From positions 5,084,001 to 5,148,000 of the forward strand of contig WJXW01000001.1 in the NCBI GenBank assembly GCA_015832175.1: a stretch of 64,000 nucleotides of DNA, read 5' to 3'. Position 1 is the stretch's first letter. Each line of letters opens with the position of its first letter. This stretch comes from Paraphaeosphaeria minitans (lineage: Eukaryota > Ascomycota > Dothideomycetes > Pleosporales > Didymosphaeriaceae). Both the position numbers and the translations under genes were made by a program. The notes beneath the pieces are model-generated. The model did not search any database and was not told the DNA's origin. It saw only the letters and a program-made list of their open reading frames with translations. This document shows positions 1-12,600 of this stretch, one piece after another.

Positions 1-126
1 AAGAGGCTCGTTTCTTTTGTATATAGTCTGCCCTTTTAGCATCCTTTCCTACAATCAGCTCTTTGTATTCTTTACAACTCTACTCCTAAATATCCTATAA
101 TAGTTTGAGCCCTTTTTACTACAACA
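1..126 (+). repeat. 5' LTR of the copia element, 3' part only
   Basis: The first 126 bases match the right-hand 126 bases of the 3' LTR (about 7125-7250) with only RIP-type C/T and G/A differences. Both end in ACAACA. By comparison with the 195-bp 3' LTR, about 69 bases lie outside the window. Confidence 0.85.
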
Positions 127-144
127 GTTATAAGCCTAGCGCTT
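127..144 (+). other. Probable copia primer-binding region
   Basis: The sequence immediately after the LTR end begins GTTATAAGCC, where the tRNA-derived primer site is expected. The tRNA was not identified. Confidence 0.4.
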
Positions 145-289
145 AGAACGTAAGACAATTCTCCCTACCTACTTAGCAACGCTCAAATTATTATATAACA
201 CTCTATTTAGAACCTCTCTATAATACAACCCCTCTATTTCTAATCACAAAAATTGTTAAAATAGCAGAAGTACAGCTTGTTAATCGCGC

Positions 290-1205
290 TAGCTAGCCCT
301 ACTAGTTTATCCAGCTTTAATTCTAAGTAAACTTAAAAGGAATCTAGAACTAAATTAACCTAAAGGCGATTAACGCTCTAGCAATTAATTACGTAAAGCC
401 AGAACAACCTCCGCTCCTACAGAAACTATTACTAATTGCGGATACAGCCTCTATAGCGAGTATTTAATTATACAAAGCAGAGCTTACTAAGTATAAAATA
501 GATAAGGAGAGCTTTCCTTTATAAATAGCAGAATATAGAGCAGCAGTTTTAGACTAGCAAGCAGACTATACTAAGATACAGAATCTCTAGACTTAGGTAA
601 ACGCTATAGTGTCGCCTAATCTACTTACTCCTGCCATAATCACTCTAGTTAATACACGCTAAACTACGCTTTAGTCCCTAATTTAACTCTTAAAGGAAGA
701 TCTCGCACTAAATAAAAAAGCTACACAGAATAATATTTAAGCTTTATACTACGCTTATCTTAAGAAGGCCAAGTAGGTAAGACAAAGTCCTAAGACCTAG
801 TTTAAAGAGTAGCAGCTCCTCTATTAAAAAGCAAAGACCTACTTAATTAGCAAAATTAGCAGACCACTTACTACCTAAGATTTCTTAGATGTAATCGCCG
901 CGCGTATAGCACTAGATTAGGCCTAATTAATAAACTAACAGCTAATCTAGAATAAGACGCTAGGACAGAATTAGATCACGCTAGATAATCTAGGGAAGGT
1001 ATTTTTAGCGCTTGTCTAGGAGCATTCAATCTAATCCAGTTCCAATAAAACAAGTGGGGTATTCGCCACTTTTAATAGATTATTAAGACAATCTACTAAC
1101 TCTAATAGTTCTAGTTCGTCTAATCAGACAAAGAAACAACCAAACTGTCCCTATAAGCCCTATGCTTATAGGTGAAAACTAATAAAGTGCTAAAGACTTT
1201 AAACC
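290..1205 (+). pseudogene. Copia gag-like pseudogene
   Basis: One + frame reads as a helical capsid-type protein once stops are taken as mutated Gln/Trp, with a Ser/Asn-rich stretch near 1075-1130. It ends in a Cys/Pro-rich segment (CPYKPYAYR, about 1147-1173) where a gag zinc knuckle would be, with most of its expected Cys/His ligands no longer recognisable. It would form the virus-like particle shell of the retrotransposon in the cytoplasm. Many in-frame stops make it non-functional. Start and end are approximate. Confidence 0.6.
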
Positions 1206-1299
1206 GCGATAGCTAGATTACCCTAGAATAGAACATTGTTATTTAATCTCACTAATAAAGAAAAATTAGAGATTCTTAATTAACTTAAGTAGCCTAAGT

Positions 1300-4200
1300 G
1301 GTTAAACCTTCATAATGTAATCACAAAGGCAGGATAGAACAAGAAACAATCCTCCACTAAGACTATTAAGTATCCTAGTAGTATTACTACTACTCTACTA
1401 AACCTATTTAATCTGCCTACAGACAATAGAGCATTGGGTGTCTACTCTACTCTACATTCTAACGCTCATCCTCTGTTAGAATATATAATACTAGACAGTA
1501 CTACAGCAGTTCACCTAGTTAACAATTGCAAAAGACTTATTCCTAGAACGTTTTAATTATTAAATAAGAGTGTAGAGGTAAGTACACAAAGCCTCCTAAT
1601 CTTAGGAATTAGTAATAGACTAATTAAGAACGCTTTGCATAGGAAAAATAAAAGATTTACAGAAAATCTGCTACTCTAAAGAGTAAGAGTAGTAGAAGGC
1701 TTTTATGTAAATATTATATTAGAAGCTCTTTTAAAGAAAGCAAAGATTTAGTACCTTAGTTTAGATTACACTTTTAGGATTAGAAGCCTAGAACAAAGCG
1801 TTATTTTAGTAGACCTAAGATGCGAGCATAACCTTACTTTCCTATAATATAAGCTAATCTGCTCTTGTCTAATTATTATAAGTGTGACCACTAAAGGATC
1901 ATCCTAGGTTAATATTAAGAGATTAGATTCTAAGGACCTCTAGCACCTTTAAGTAGGGCATATAGGAAGTAGAGCCCTATAAGCTCTAGTAACTACAGCC
2001 TAAGGTGTAAAGATCACTAGAATGTTAAGGAAGGATTGCGAGCACTATACTACTACACACGCAACCTAGGTAATCTCTAGGAGACTTAGAGAATAATTAC
2101 CTAGGCCATTTTACTTATTATCCTAGAATCTATTTAATATGCCCACTGCTTAAAATAGAGAAAACTGGGTTTTGCTAATTAAAGAAGATTTTAGTAAAAA
2201 ACCTTACGTTTTTAATCTTAGAACAAAGTCGCTTTCTAAGATAATAAGAGTGTGGCAGGATTTCTTAGCTCTTGTTAATACAAAATACGAGCTTTAAATT
2301 ACAAAAATCCACCAGGACAATAATACAGCAACACTTCTATAGAGAGGGAAATCCTAGTACAAATTTTAGGCTAATTAGAAAGGGATAACAATTAGTAAAC
2401 TACCGCCCTATACGCATAAGCCTAATAGCGCTGCAAAAAGAGTAGGCTAGGAGCTTATAACAAAAGTAATTAAAATACAAATAAGCGCAAATCTGCTATT
2501 AAATCTCTAGCCTAAAATTATATAAGCAGCATACTGGCTCTAAGGAATAATTCCTAGCCTAGTATTAGGCTATTAATTACCTAATAAAACGTTAGATGCT
2601 TAGTTTAGATAATATTTTTATTATTTTAAACTAGTAAAAACACAATATAGGACAGCCAATCTTCGTCTAAACTAGAGTGCTGTCTACGCCTATGGCTACT
2701 AAGCTTACTCTTTAGATCGGGAGCGTGCAGCTAGGTAAGACAGAAAAGGATTTAAAGTGAATCCTAGAGGCTATATTAGATACCTAGTAGGCTACAAAGC
2801 TTCTAATATCTACTAAATATAGATTCCCTACCTTAATTAGGTAATTACTACACGAAACGTAAGGTTTAATAAGTCCTTGTTCTATAAAGGATTAGAGGAA
2901 CAATCTATTCTAAAGATAGAAGTATTAAAAATAGTAGAAAGCCTCTAAGAAGGAGAGCTAAATAATCTAGGAGAAGCGTATAAAGACGCGCTTAACATTC
3001 TTTCTAAAATAAACAAGCATACAAGAACTGCTACTAGACTTATAGGTAACCCTTAGGTAATTAAAAGCGAAGCAGGCTAGCTAAGTAATTAGGAACCTAA
3101 GGTACCTACTACTAAGCGAGCTATAGGCTTAGCTAGCTAGCAGCTAAGAATTCGCTTAAGTAGGAAAGAAAGCACAGGACTTATAACCCCTAATTAGACA
3201 CTAGAGCCAGGTAATCTTAGGGGTAATCTGTTAAGCGATTAAAAGATATCTAGCAGCTACTAGAACACTACTAGGAGAGCTAGCCCGCTAGAATCTAGGG
3301 ATTTAATACCCTATTTATTAGTAGAAACTAATTAGGTTACTAATTAACCTAGCGCAGATAACTTAATCACGCTAAATAAAGCAGATAACCTACTAGCGCG
3401 CTAAAGGCGAAGGCAGATCTATTTAGAGGTAAGTAGAATAAGTAGGCGAAATTATAGTAAAGCACTAGAAATTAACTAACTAATAAATCGCTATCTGCTA
3501 TTGCAAAGATTAAAAAAGTAAAATAATTAGAATAATTAGCTAGAGGGTAGGTGGAAGCTAGGTGCTTATACACTAATTACTAATTATCTTTAAAGTAATT
3601 TTAATGTAATATTAGAGTACACATTTATACTAAGAGTAGTAGAGGCCTAGTCTAAGTAAGAAGAATATATTACACTAAATGCAATAGTATTTGCTTCTAT
3701 ACTTAGAAAGGCGCCTAGAGCGTTTTATGCAGCTTAGACTTACAGAGACAAGTTTACACTAGAGCTAACCCTATAGAAACACCTTTACAATTATCTATAT
3801 AGGAAGCTATTCCTTCTTACTGCTTATAAGGAGATCTTAACTTTGCAAGATAAAGATACCTAGACAGAGATTAAATAATTAGAGGTGTTAGAGTAACTGC
3901 TCCCTTTAAAGTGGGTCTTTACCTATAAGTTTAATTAAAATAAATACTTTAAAAAGTGCAAAGCTTAAATTGTTATAAGAGGAGATTTTTAGAAAAAGAA
4001 TACTCTCCACTCCACCTATACTACTACCCTAGCAGCAAGATCTTTTTAATTAGCTATAGCTCTAGTAGCAGAATTTAATCTAGAAATCTTACAATTTAAT
4101 ATAGTAGGAGCGTTTCTAAATACTCTTATTACAGCCGCCAATCTAGTAACTTATAAATTACCTAATAGTTTTAAAAAGCTAGGAAAGTGTATAAGATTAA

Positions 4201-5300
4201 ATTAAGCTTTGTATAGCTTAAGAGATTCACCACTTCTTTAGTATAAGGAATTTACAGGATTACTTTAATCTTATAGACTCTTAGCTTCGCTAGAAGAGCC
4301 ATGCCTTTTCTTTAATAGTAATTAAAGTATTATTATTCTATTTTATGTTAACAACATTCTTCTTCTCTATCACAAAAGTAAAGAGAAAGAAGCCCTAGAT
4401 TTTTAAAAGAAGATTGCGAACAAATACAAGATTAAATTAAAAGGACTAGTAGAGTGGTTCCTAGGTGTTTGAGTAATTAGGGACAGAGAAGCAAGATTGA
4501 TTTCTCTAGTCTATAATACCTATATTAATAAGATTATAAAAAAGTTTAACCTTTTAAACTCTAGGAGCTTCCCTCCTACACTTCTATTAGCAGAAGATTT
4601 TGTTCCAAGCACAGGAGAAGCCACTCCTTAACAAATAAAGCTCTTTTAAGAAGAGGTGGGATTAGCTCTCTATACAGCAATTATGCTACGCCTAGATATA
4701 GCCTTTGTAGTGTTAAAGCTATTACACTTTCTAATAAATCTAAGTAAAGAACACTTTACTACTATTAATTGTGTGATCCTTTACCTCTATTAAACTAGAT
4801 AGTAGGCTATAGTTTTTAGTGGCTACAATAGACCTAATCTACTAATATGTGGAGATGCCTTATTCGCTAATAATCTAATATCACGGCAATCTTCCTATAG
4901 ATATATTATCCTATTGTTTAGAGGAGCTATCCTATAGAAAGCAGCTTAATAGAACATAATTACCACTTTAACCACAGAAGCAGAGCTTCTAGCGCTTAAA
5001 TATATAAGTAAAGAAGCTATAGTAATTAAGAGATTCTTTACTAAGCTTACTCTAGATCTAGGACTTTTATAGAAGGTCTATTGCGACAATCTTTAAACTA
5101 TTCGTTTAGTAATTAGAAAGAACAAAAGAATCACTACTTAACTGCGCTATATAGATATTTAGAACATGTGGTTGCGGTAAGAGCATGTAAAAGGATTGTT
5201 TTAAGTGGAATATCTTCTAACTAGTAAAATGCTAGCAGATAGCCTCACAAAGGCTCTCACTTATTAGCAGTTTAATAGATTCAAAAGGCTATTAAATCTA
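1300..5300 (+). pseudogene. Copia pol pseudogene (protease, integrase, RT, RNase H)
   Basis: Recognisable blocks occur in order. A protease-like segment is seen near 1480-1560. An integrase core spans about 1700-2640. The integrase C-terminal motif (GYKASNIY) lies near 2790. RT begins with PLKWVFTYKF near 3900, has a GAFLN block near 4110 and the catalytic-site segment FYVNNILLLYH near 4340-4373. RNase H begins with LICGDALFANN near 4850 and ends with LADSLTKAL near 5232-5260. The RT active-site YVDD reads YVNN, so both catalytic aspartates are Asn, as G-to-A mutation would produce. Dozens of TAG/TAA interrupt the frame. Copia identity is secure; precise domain edges are not. Confidence 0.8.
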
Positions 5301-5389
5301 TAAGATGTAAGCACAACAATCACAGAATAAGAGTAGGTAAGTAGAGAAACAATCTGTTAACTACCTAGAATTATTAATTTAGAGCTAGG

Positions 5390-7040
5390 AAACAAGAAAA
5401 GAAAAAGAAAAGAAAGAAAAAATTAGAGGGAGAATAGGAATTAGAGGAAAAAGAGATTAAAGAGCTTATCTATAAGCATGTAGACCCTCTTCCTCCTCTA
5501 CTTAATTGTAGGGGTGCGAGAATCTCCCCTATAATAAGTAGTAGGAGATTCTCTCTATCCTCCTCCTCTTCTCCTCTCTGTAGTAGGTGATTCTTTACCC
5601 TATCTACCTCCTCTACCTCTCTTTTAATTAGCAGTAGGTAATAGCTTACCCTAGCCTCTCCTCCTTTAATTAGTAGAAGGAGAAGCACTTACCTAGCTTC
5701 TACCCTACTTTAGAGCTAATAGGCTACTTATCTAGTTATTTTAATTAGGGTATTAGCTGCGACCGCGCTACTCCTTAATAGGTAGGGTAAGAGGGTAATT
5801 ACCCTATCCTCTACTAAGGATTAGCTAGAAGGGAGAGAGTAGGACAATAACTACGTACTAAGCTTACTCCTCCTAACTACTAGTAGAAGGAGGAGCTTAT
5901 AAGGCCACTTTAACCCTCTTACATAGCTTAGTAATTAGCCTCTCTTATAAAAAGTATTAGCTAAACCTAGAAAGAATCTTAGAATAAAAGCTTATATTAG
6001 CACCCTCTAATAGTTAATAGCGGATAAAATCTATAGCTAGAGTCTAAATATACAGCTAGCTACAGAAATAATTAGCAGAATTAGCTAAAGTAATAGAACA
6101 ACCCTATATATAGTAGTGTAAGAGTAGGTAAAGTAGGCATAGCAGCGCCTACCTAAGCTTAAAGTGTTATTATAGCAGCGCCTATTACTCTTTCCTACTA
6201 GAGCTCCCTTTAAGTAGCCTAAGCAGCTTACTTGTCTAAGAGCACTAAGTAATTACTAGAGGCCTAGAGCTAGGGTAAGAGGAGCTAGTAGAGTAGGAGG
6301 ATCTTATTAGGAGAATTAGGAGCTTTATTTAGTAGCTTTTGCAGCCTTTACTATACGTGCTTTAGCTAGGTTATTAGACATCTAAAAGAGTTAGCAAAGC
6401 TCTAAACAATAGAAAGAGCGTAAGGAAATAATTAGAAGAAGAGAACCTACTATAAGGTAGTAGGATTTAAAGGCTTAAACTAGTAGGCTTAAATTAAATA
6501 GGAGGTTAAAGTATTAAAAGTAAAGGATTAAAGAAAGAAGATTAAGCGCTAGTAAAGGGCTTATATACTCTACCGCCTATCTAATTATTAAGCGCTAAAT
6601 ACACTCCTTCCTTACTACTTATTTCTCTTACTACTACTCCTTCCTAATTAAAACGCGCCTACCTATTGTACTTACTAGCTAGTAAGAGCGGGGAAATTAC
6701 TTTATAGTTAATAGGAAGTAAGTAAAAAGAGCAGTAGAACAAAAGCGTTTACGCTCTAGGCCTTTATACCACGCTTATGAGCTTCCAACCCACTAGAAGA
6801 AGAGATTCTAGACACGATTCACGATAGGATTCGTAATTTAAAAGATAAACAGTGATTGTTTTACTATTACAATAAGTAGGGGGTGATAGAATTGCTGTTC
6901 TTAAGATAAGGAGATTTAGAAGAATAATTCTTAATAGTTTTTTAATCTTTAAACAGCCTTTAGACAGTTTTTTAAAAATCTTTAGAAAGGATTCAGACAA
7001 TTACAGATTACTTCTTAGAATAGGTAATCCGCTTTAAGCG
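5390..7040 (+). other. Extra 1.7-kb segment between copia RNase H and 3' LTR
   Basis: Copia elements normally reach the polypurine tract soon after RNase H, but here about 1.7 kb intervenes. It begins with a Lys/Glu-rich reading frame (5400-5470), passes into pyrimidine-rich tandem repeats (5510-5710), and continues as TAG/CTA-rich sequence with no recognisable protein. The last 300 bases (6760-7055) are less RIPped. It could be an additional retrotransposon ORF, a captured fragment or a nested insertion. No LTR or terminal inverted repeat was found at its edges. Confidence 0.4.
5535..5700 (+). repeat. Imperfect 40-50 bp tandem repeat, pyrimidine-rich
   Basis: About four degenerate copies begin with TAGTAGGAGATTCTCT-like sequence (near 5540, 5580, 5631 and 5682), each followed by a CT-rich stretch and often TTTAATTAG. 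It is inside the extra copia 3' segment. The short open frame it creates on the minus strand is compositional. Confidence 0.5.
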
Positions 7041-7055
7041 ATCACCTAGGGGGTA
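7041..7055 (+). other. Polypurine tract of the copia element
   Basis: ATCACCTAGGGGGTA directly precedes the TGTTA that opens the 3' LTR. A short G-run next to TG is the usual plus-strand priming site in copia elements. Confidence 0.6.
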
Positions 7056-7250
7056 TGTTAAAGTAAAACACTCACTTCCGTGATTCTTTCTAGATCCACT
7101 AATTCAGATTACAGGATTCTTGCCAAGAGGCTTGTTTCTTTTATATATAGTCTGCCCTTTCAGCATCCTTTCCTACAATCAGCTCTTTGTATTCTTTACA
7201 ACTCTGCTCCTGAATATCCTGTAATAGTTCGAGCCCTTTTTACCACAACA
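7056..7250 (+). repeat. 3' LTR of the copia element, 195 bp
   Basis: It starts TGTTA and ends ACAACA, giving TG...CA termini. Its right-hand part matches the 5' LTR remnant at 1-126. The following bases ATAAT are the likely 5-bp target duplication, since uninterrupted spacer copies read ...TTTATAATAATTTAGG at the same place. It keeps more CA/TG than the body of the element. The short + strand open frame inside it (7080-7262) is not a gene. Confidence 0.85.
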
Positions 7251-10248
7251 ATAATAATTTAGGCAAGGTGGTGGGGTGCAAATCTCTAAGATACAGTACT
7301 ATAAAGCGCTAATCTGTGTACTTACATTAGACTAACTATTTAAACTATATATAAATTGTGTCTAGTTTAAATAGTTATTTATAAGTAAGTGTACTTTCTC
7401 TTATATTAAGCGCAGCTACCTAGCGTAGCATATAAGAAAAAAAGTATATAAACGCGGAGCTAGGCGTATCTCTAAAACATACTACTATGTTTATTAACTT
7501 ATAGCTAGCTCCCTACTAACCTGTATAGCTAAAGCTAGCATAGATAGGACTAATATACACAAACTAATGCGAATTAACGCGAATTAATAGAAAGCAGCGT
7601 GGATTAGCACTAATTCTATAGCAATTACATAGAAGGTAAGGACCTAGATAGGCTGCTTATAACTTCCTAGAACTTATAGGCATACCCTATAGATAGAAAG
7701 GATTTAGATAAGCTACTTATTCCTTAACTTAATAGTAATTAACGCTAATTACTAAGAAGTAGCGCAAATTGCCACTGTATAGACTTATAGATGTAAATAA
7801 GCTGCTGCTTCACTATACTATATTATATAAGAAAGAGGGCTTTGTAAGTAAAGGTCCTAGTAACGTGAATTAATGTAAATTAACGTAAATTAACGCTAAT
7901 TAACGCGAATTAATAGGAAGTAGCGTAAATTACCACTATGTTAACTTATAAATTATAAGGATCTGTATAGAAGTATTAAAACTATTCTACCTAGAGACTA
8001 CGCTTTAGATTATAGATAAGGAAGACATAGATAAGTATCTCGCACTTAGGTAAATAGACTATTTTAACACAAATTTACGCGAACTAATATAAAGTAGGGT
8101 ATATTAGCACTAAGTTAGTACTAACCCTAATATATAGTAAGCACCTAGATAAGCCGCCTATTCTTTATTAGAGGACTTGCAGGCATACCCTATAGATAAA
8201 AAAAATATAGATAAGCTGCTTATTCCTTAAATTAACACGAATTAACGCGAATTGATAAGAAGTAGCGTAAATTAGCACTAAGTCTATACTAACCCTAATA
8301 CATAGTAAGCACCTAGATAAGCCACCTATTCTTTATTAGAGAACTTATAGGCATGCCCTACAAATAGTAAAGATCTAGATATGCCGCTTATTTCTTATTT
8401 AAGGATGTTTAGCTATGCCCTACAGACAGGAAGTTATTGTCCACAGGATAAGAATGTAGTATAGCTGTAGGGGCTATATTATAATGTAATTAATAGAGCT
8501 AGTATAGGTAGTAAGACCTCCTAATTATATAAATTAGGGACATTAACGCTAGTTTATACAAATTAACGCTAATAAAGAGGAAATAGTGTAAATTACTACT
8601 ATATTAACTTATAAATAGTAAGGATGTGAATATACTACTGCTTTACTATACAGGATTAAGTAAAAAAGAGGGCTATATAAGCAAAGGCCTAGATTAACGT
8701 AAACTAGCGCTATGTGTAGTAAATTAAAAGAGAATAGTTTACGTAGAGCTCTCTAGGGCTGGCAGCTTAAATTTTAGAGCCTATAGGGAACACCTATACA
8801 CGTGCCTATAAGAACCTTAATACTATACCTGCTCTACCTTACGCACTATTATAGTTAGCCTATAAGTAGAATAGAGTCTTTTATAGCCTCCTGTAATAAG
8901 TACCCTTAAGAAAGTAAGTCTATATAATAGATTTAAAGCTTAGCGTGCTTAGTTTTTTTTAGAGGCTAGATCTACTACTCTAGACATTAAAAAAATAACT
9001 ATATAGTAAAACGTTACAAAAGGATAATGCCTATACTTAGAAATCTATAAAAGAGTATAGTTTTATTCCTTACGTACCACCTGTTTATTAGCAAGGCGGT
9101 AGAAGCGGACTAGATAGAGTGTAACACCCTAAGAGTAGGCGTAAGCATAGGCTATTTTCTGTGTAATTAGAATATCTTATTAAGGTATATACCTCCTACT
9201 ACTACTATGCTTATCTACACTAGAGACGTTATATCTAGTAAGGGCCTAAAGGATATAGAAGTAGGGCAGTTGCTCTATAAAGCTAAATATAAAGTAATCT
9301 CTTATTAACTTTAATATAAGGCGCTCTACTAGGCTAAGTAAGGAGAAATAAGTAAATTAACGTAGAGTAACAAAAGACAGCGTAAATTAGCACTAGGTAA
9401 TAGTAATATATAATAATTTGGGCGAGGTAGTAAGGGTAATATATAGGAAATATAGTCTAGCGAAGCGCTAATATGTATACTTATATTAGAGTAACCTTTT
9501 TACACTTTAATATTAACTAGTTTATATAGGTTTTAATTACTAAGCGTGCTTTAGCTAGAACTAGCTAGCCTATATAGATTAAAAAGGAGCGTAGTAGTAG
9601 AGTTAAAAAGTAGAGTAAGAGCTTCTAAGGCTAGTGCGCCTAAACCCTAGATATAGCTATAAGCGCTATACCTAGGATTTAGTAAACTACGATATAAGGG
9701 GTAATAGCGTGAATATAAATAGTAATCTATAATAATTTAGGCGAGGCCAGGCCTAGTAATATAATAAAAAAACTTAGCGTATAACTACGCTTCTATAGTT
9801 AACTAGCGTAGATACTACTTAAGTTCTTTTATTAATGTTTCTTAGCAGTAATACGGGCTAAGTACTCTTATTAATAATAAATAAATAAGAGGTAAAGCTG
9901 CGTGTTACGTGTGTAGAAACTAGCTTTTTAGCCTACCTTATAATTTATAAAGTGCGCTAATATACCCTCTTATAATATTTATAATATTAGAGATGCCTTA
10001 AACTAGTCTAGTAAGTATTATATTATATTTACACCTTATAGTAGCTGCAATAACACACTGTGTATAGTATATAGTTAATATTCTTAATAAAGTCTCCTTA
10101 CGCCCTACCTGCCGCCTATTAATAATCTTACGCCTACTACCTACTATAGAAGAAAAGGGCGTGCGGCTCTTTAGTATCTCCCTACTCTATAGTAATAATA
10201 ATAAGTTTAACTTCTTTACCTTCTCTAGCCCTAAGCTCTAGCCCTAGA
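7251..10248 (+). repeat. Spacer copy A of the large repeat unit (noncoding)
   Basis: About 3 kb is nearly colinear with 26727-29724 and 49289-52290. It holds degenerate modules, not genes: TTAACGCGAATTAA-type motifs followed by GAAGTAGCG, blocks of about 165 bp containing CCTAGATAAGCCGC and GGCATGCCCTA, and three versions of ATAATTTAGGCGAGG (near 7254, 9411 and 9728). The last 100 bases are the start of the Cys-rich/AT-hook gene seen whole in copies B and C. The left edge carries the copia insertion and the right edge the gypsy insertion. Confidence 0.85.
7334..7376 (+). repeat. Conserved palindrome, spacer copy A
   Basis: Perfect 12-bp arms AACTATTTAAAC and GTTTAAATAGTT flank a 19-bp loop. 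The same structure stands in spacers B and C. Confidence 0.75.
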
Positions 10249-10599
10249 TGTTACGTACCAGATAACAACGTGGGACTCGGGCGCTTATAAAGGTGTGATA
10301 AAGCGACAACAGGGTTACGAACGTAACAAAGAGACGCCAAGTAACTTAGATTAGGTTACGTAATGTGCTTAGTTGCTTAGCGGCACTAAGTAATAGAGCT
10401 GGTTACGTAAAGTGCTTAGTTACTTAGTGGCACTAAGTAATAGAGCTGGTTACGTAAAGTGCTTAGTTACTTAGTGGCACTAAGCAGCAGAGCAGCCTTA
10501 GTATATAGGAACGTAAGGATAGGCTCTCTATACTCGTGTTTAATCTGTTTATTAATCTATTATTTAGATTCTAGTAGACTAAATTGTTAACTTATTACA
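10249..10599 (+). repeat. Putative 5' LTR of the gypsy element
   Basis: It begins TGTTACG exactly where homology to the repeat unit stops, and TTATTACA is a plausible end. The right edge is inferred only from TG...CA and the start of gag-like sequence, because no second LTR is present to compare. Confidence 0.5.
10354..10494 (+). repeat. Three 47-bp tandem repeats inside the gypsy LTR
   Basis: Units start with GGTTACGTAA at 10354, 10401 and 10448 and differ by a few bases. Each contains the self-complementary pair CTTAGT/ACTAAG and AGTGC/GCACT. Such repeats in the U3 region of an LTR often affect transcription; that role is inferred. Confidence 0.85.
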
Positions 10600-10689
10600 C
10601 TTCGCAAGATACTATTGTATTAATAAGACTTTCCACCTTCTGTAAGTACTCCTGCCTAAGAACTAACCTTAACCCTTTAGGACTAGCTA

Positions 10690-11680
10690 CCCTCTTAGAT
10701 TTAACATCTTAAACACCCTTAACATAAGTACTTTATAAACTTCTACCTCTTCTACAGCTTTAGGTGCCGCCAAGATTACTCCTATAAAGGATAGCAGTAA
10801 GGCGCATAAACCTAATCTCTACTTTAGTAAACAATCTTAAACTAACATCTAGATTCTCTAGTTAGACCTCTACTTCTTTAACTTAGATAAACCCCTTAAA
10901 GATAAAAAGAAAGTTATCTTTACAGTAATATATATGCAAAGAGATATAGGATTATAGATCTATCCCTATCTTAAAAAGTACCTAGGAATAGACCACAATA
11001 ATAATAACGATAATTACGCAAATAAACACGCTAATATAGTTAACATTATTAAAAATTATAATAACTTTAAGAAATGCCTTAAACAACTCTTTAGGATCGC
11101 TAATAAGGACTCTATTATAAAAGTAAAGATTTAGACTATAACTTAGAAATAATTAGCAGCTAAGTATATAGCTAAGTTTTGTAGATACGCTGTGCAACTT
11201 AACTAGAATAATAAATCTCTTTAGGACATATATAAATAAGGACTTAAATAGAAACTACGTAAAGAACTCTTATGTAGTAGTGCACGAATTATTAACCTTA
11301 AAGAACTGTACAAAGAAACTATTAGAATTAATAGAGAGTAGTTCTTACTGCAATAGGAGCTCTACTAAAACCCTAGGGCGATAAGCTTTAGATAACTAGT
11401 AAAAGTGGTTTATAAGAACCCTATTAGAATTGTCTAAAAGCAACAGCTAAGGAACTACTAGAGATATAAACTAATAAAAGATGTCTAGTTTAACTACATA
11501 GGTAAAAGAAAAGGAGGAAAGATAGGCCTTAAGCAGCCTAACAAACGCGTCTCTAATAGAAGTTAACAACTAATAACTAAGACCTATAAATGCTTTACAT
11601 ATAGTAAACTAGGCCACATAGCTAGGAACTACAGATTAAAGAACAAAGTCTATTAAACTAAGTTAAATATACTAACTATT
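10690..11680 (+). pseudogene. Gypsy gag pseudogene with CCHC zinc knuckle
   Basis: A capsid-like region spans about 10850-11450, followed by a zinc knuckle near 11588-11640 reading KCFTYSKLGHIARNYR. The first Cys, the His and the spacing remain, and two Cys have become Tyr, the expected G-to-A change on TGT/TGC. It would coat the element's RNA in cytoplasmic particles. Multiple TAA/TAG interrupt it. Confidence 0.75.
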
Positions 11681-12600
11681 AAGGACTAAGAACCTAATAA
11701 GGAATAGGAAGTTGTTATAACGCTATTTAGTTACTAACGCGTTACACTAGAACAAAGTAAGCGATTAGATTTACCTAACTTACAATTATACAAAGATCTA
11801 GAAGACAACTCTAACATATACTATAATGTAAAAGATGTAGAAGAGATACTAAGATCTCCTACTCCTTACCTACAAAGTAGGTAGGAAGAAGACAGCCCTA
11901 TATTACCTAAGTATAAACCAAATGTTTAGGACTATATAGAACCCTACTAGGCACTAAAAGAGATGCGACCCTACAAAAATAAGGAATTAGACTACGTACT
12001 AAAGTACTACCTAGACTACTAAAATCCTACACACTAATTCTGTATGTGGACGTATTACGAAGAACTAACATACATATAATATAAGGCGGAAAAAGAGGAG
12101 AATAAGAAATAACCTAGAAGGAAACTGCGCTGCAGATAGATATAGATAGACTACCTTATCGCAGCTTATAACGAACACCTCTAGGATAAATAATAAGTAA
12201 AATACTTTCCTTACCTTACGCTAAAAGGTAATAAATACTGTAATAAACTTATTAATAGAGACTGTATACAACTATACTAGTACACGTGTCTAAACTAAAA
12301 CTGCGAATACTACTATATAGCTAAATGTTTAGACAGCTTTGTAAACTGCCCTACGTAAGAAGTAATAATAGAGCTACTAATTTAACTAGTATATAGGAAT
12401 AGTAAAGACTGTAGGAGGAAAAACAGAAGAATATCTTTATAGGAAGAAGAAGAAGACGATCTATATAAGCTATATACTTAAGAATAATAACAGAAGCGGA
12501 TGCTTAGAAACGTATACTAGGCACTAGAACTTAACTATAACCTACACAAACAGATGTCTTTTTTAGGCCTAAACTTAGACAAGAAGACGCCTTTATTAAA
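11681..12600 (+). pseudogene. Gypsy gag-pol linker region, Cys- and Tyr-rich, degraded
   Basis: This continues in the same frame between gag and protease. It is acidic and tyrosine-rich with scattered cysteines (near 12190-12370). It probably corresponds to the variable segment of fungal gypsy polyproteins between zinc knuckle and protease. No specific domain was recognised. Confidence 0.4.

Larger units (their letters stand above)
1..7250 (+). mobile_element. Degenerate Ty1/copia LTR retrotransposon, 5' end outside the window
   Basis: The element reads 5' LTR end, primer-binding region, gag, protease, integrase, RT, RNase H, a 1.7-kb extra 3' segment, polypurine tract and 3' LTR, which is the copia order (integrase before RT). 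All frames are riddled with TAG/TAA, yet the pol protein can be followed in one + frame for about 4 kb, so the damage is mostly point mutation of the RIP type. It lies inside the left edge of a larger repeat: the sequence just right of the 3' LTR matches spacer copies at about 26728 and 49290 that carry no insertion. It is non-autonomous now. Confidence 0.85.

Noticed and set aside
5470..5688. 72-residue minus-strand open frame
   Set aside because: Made of the Leu- and Glu-rich translation of tandem pyrimidine repeats.
6764..7000. 78-residue minus-strand open frame in the copia 3' segment
   Set aside because: No homologue recognised and no supporting context; probably open only because this patch is less RIPped.
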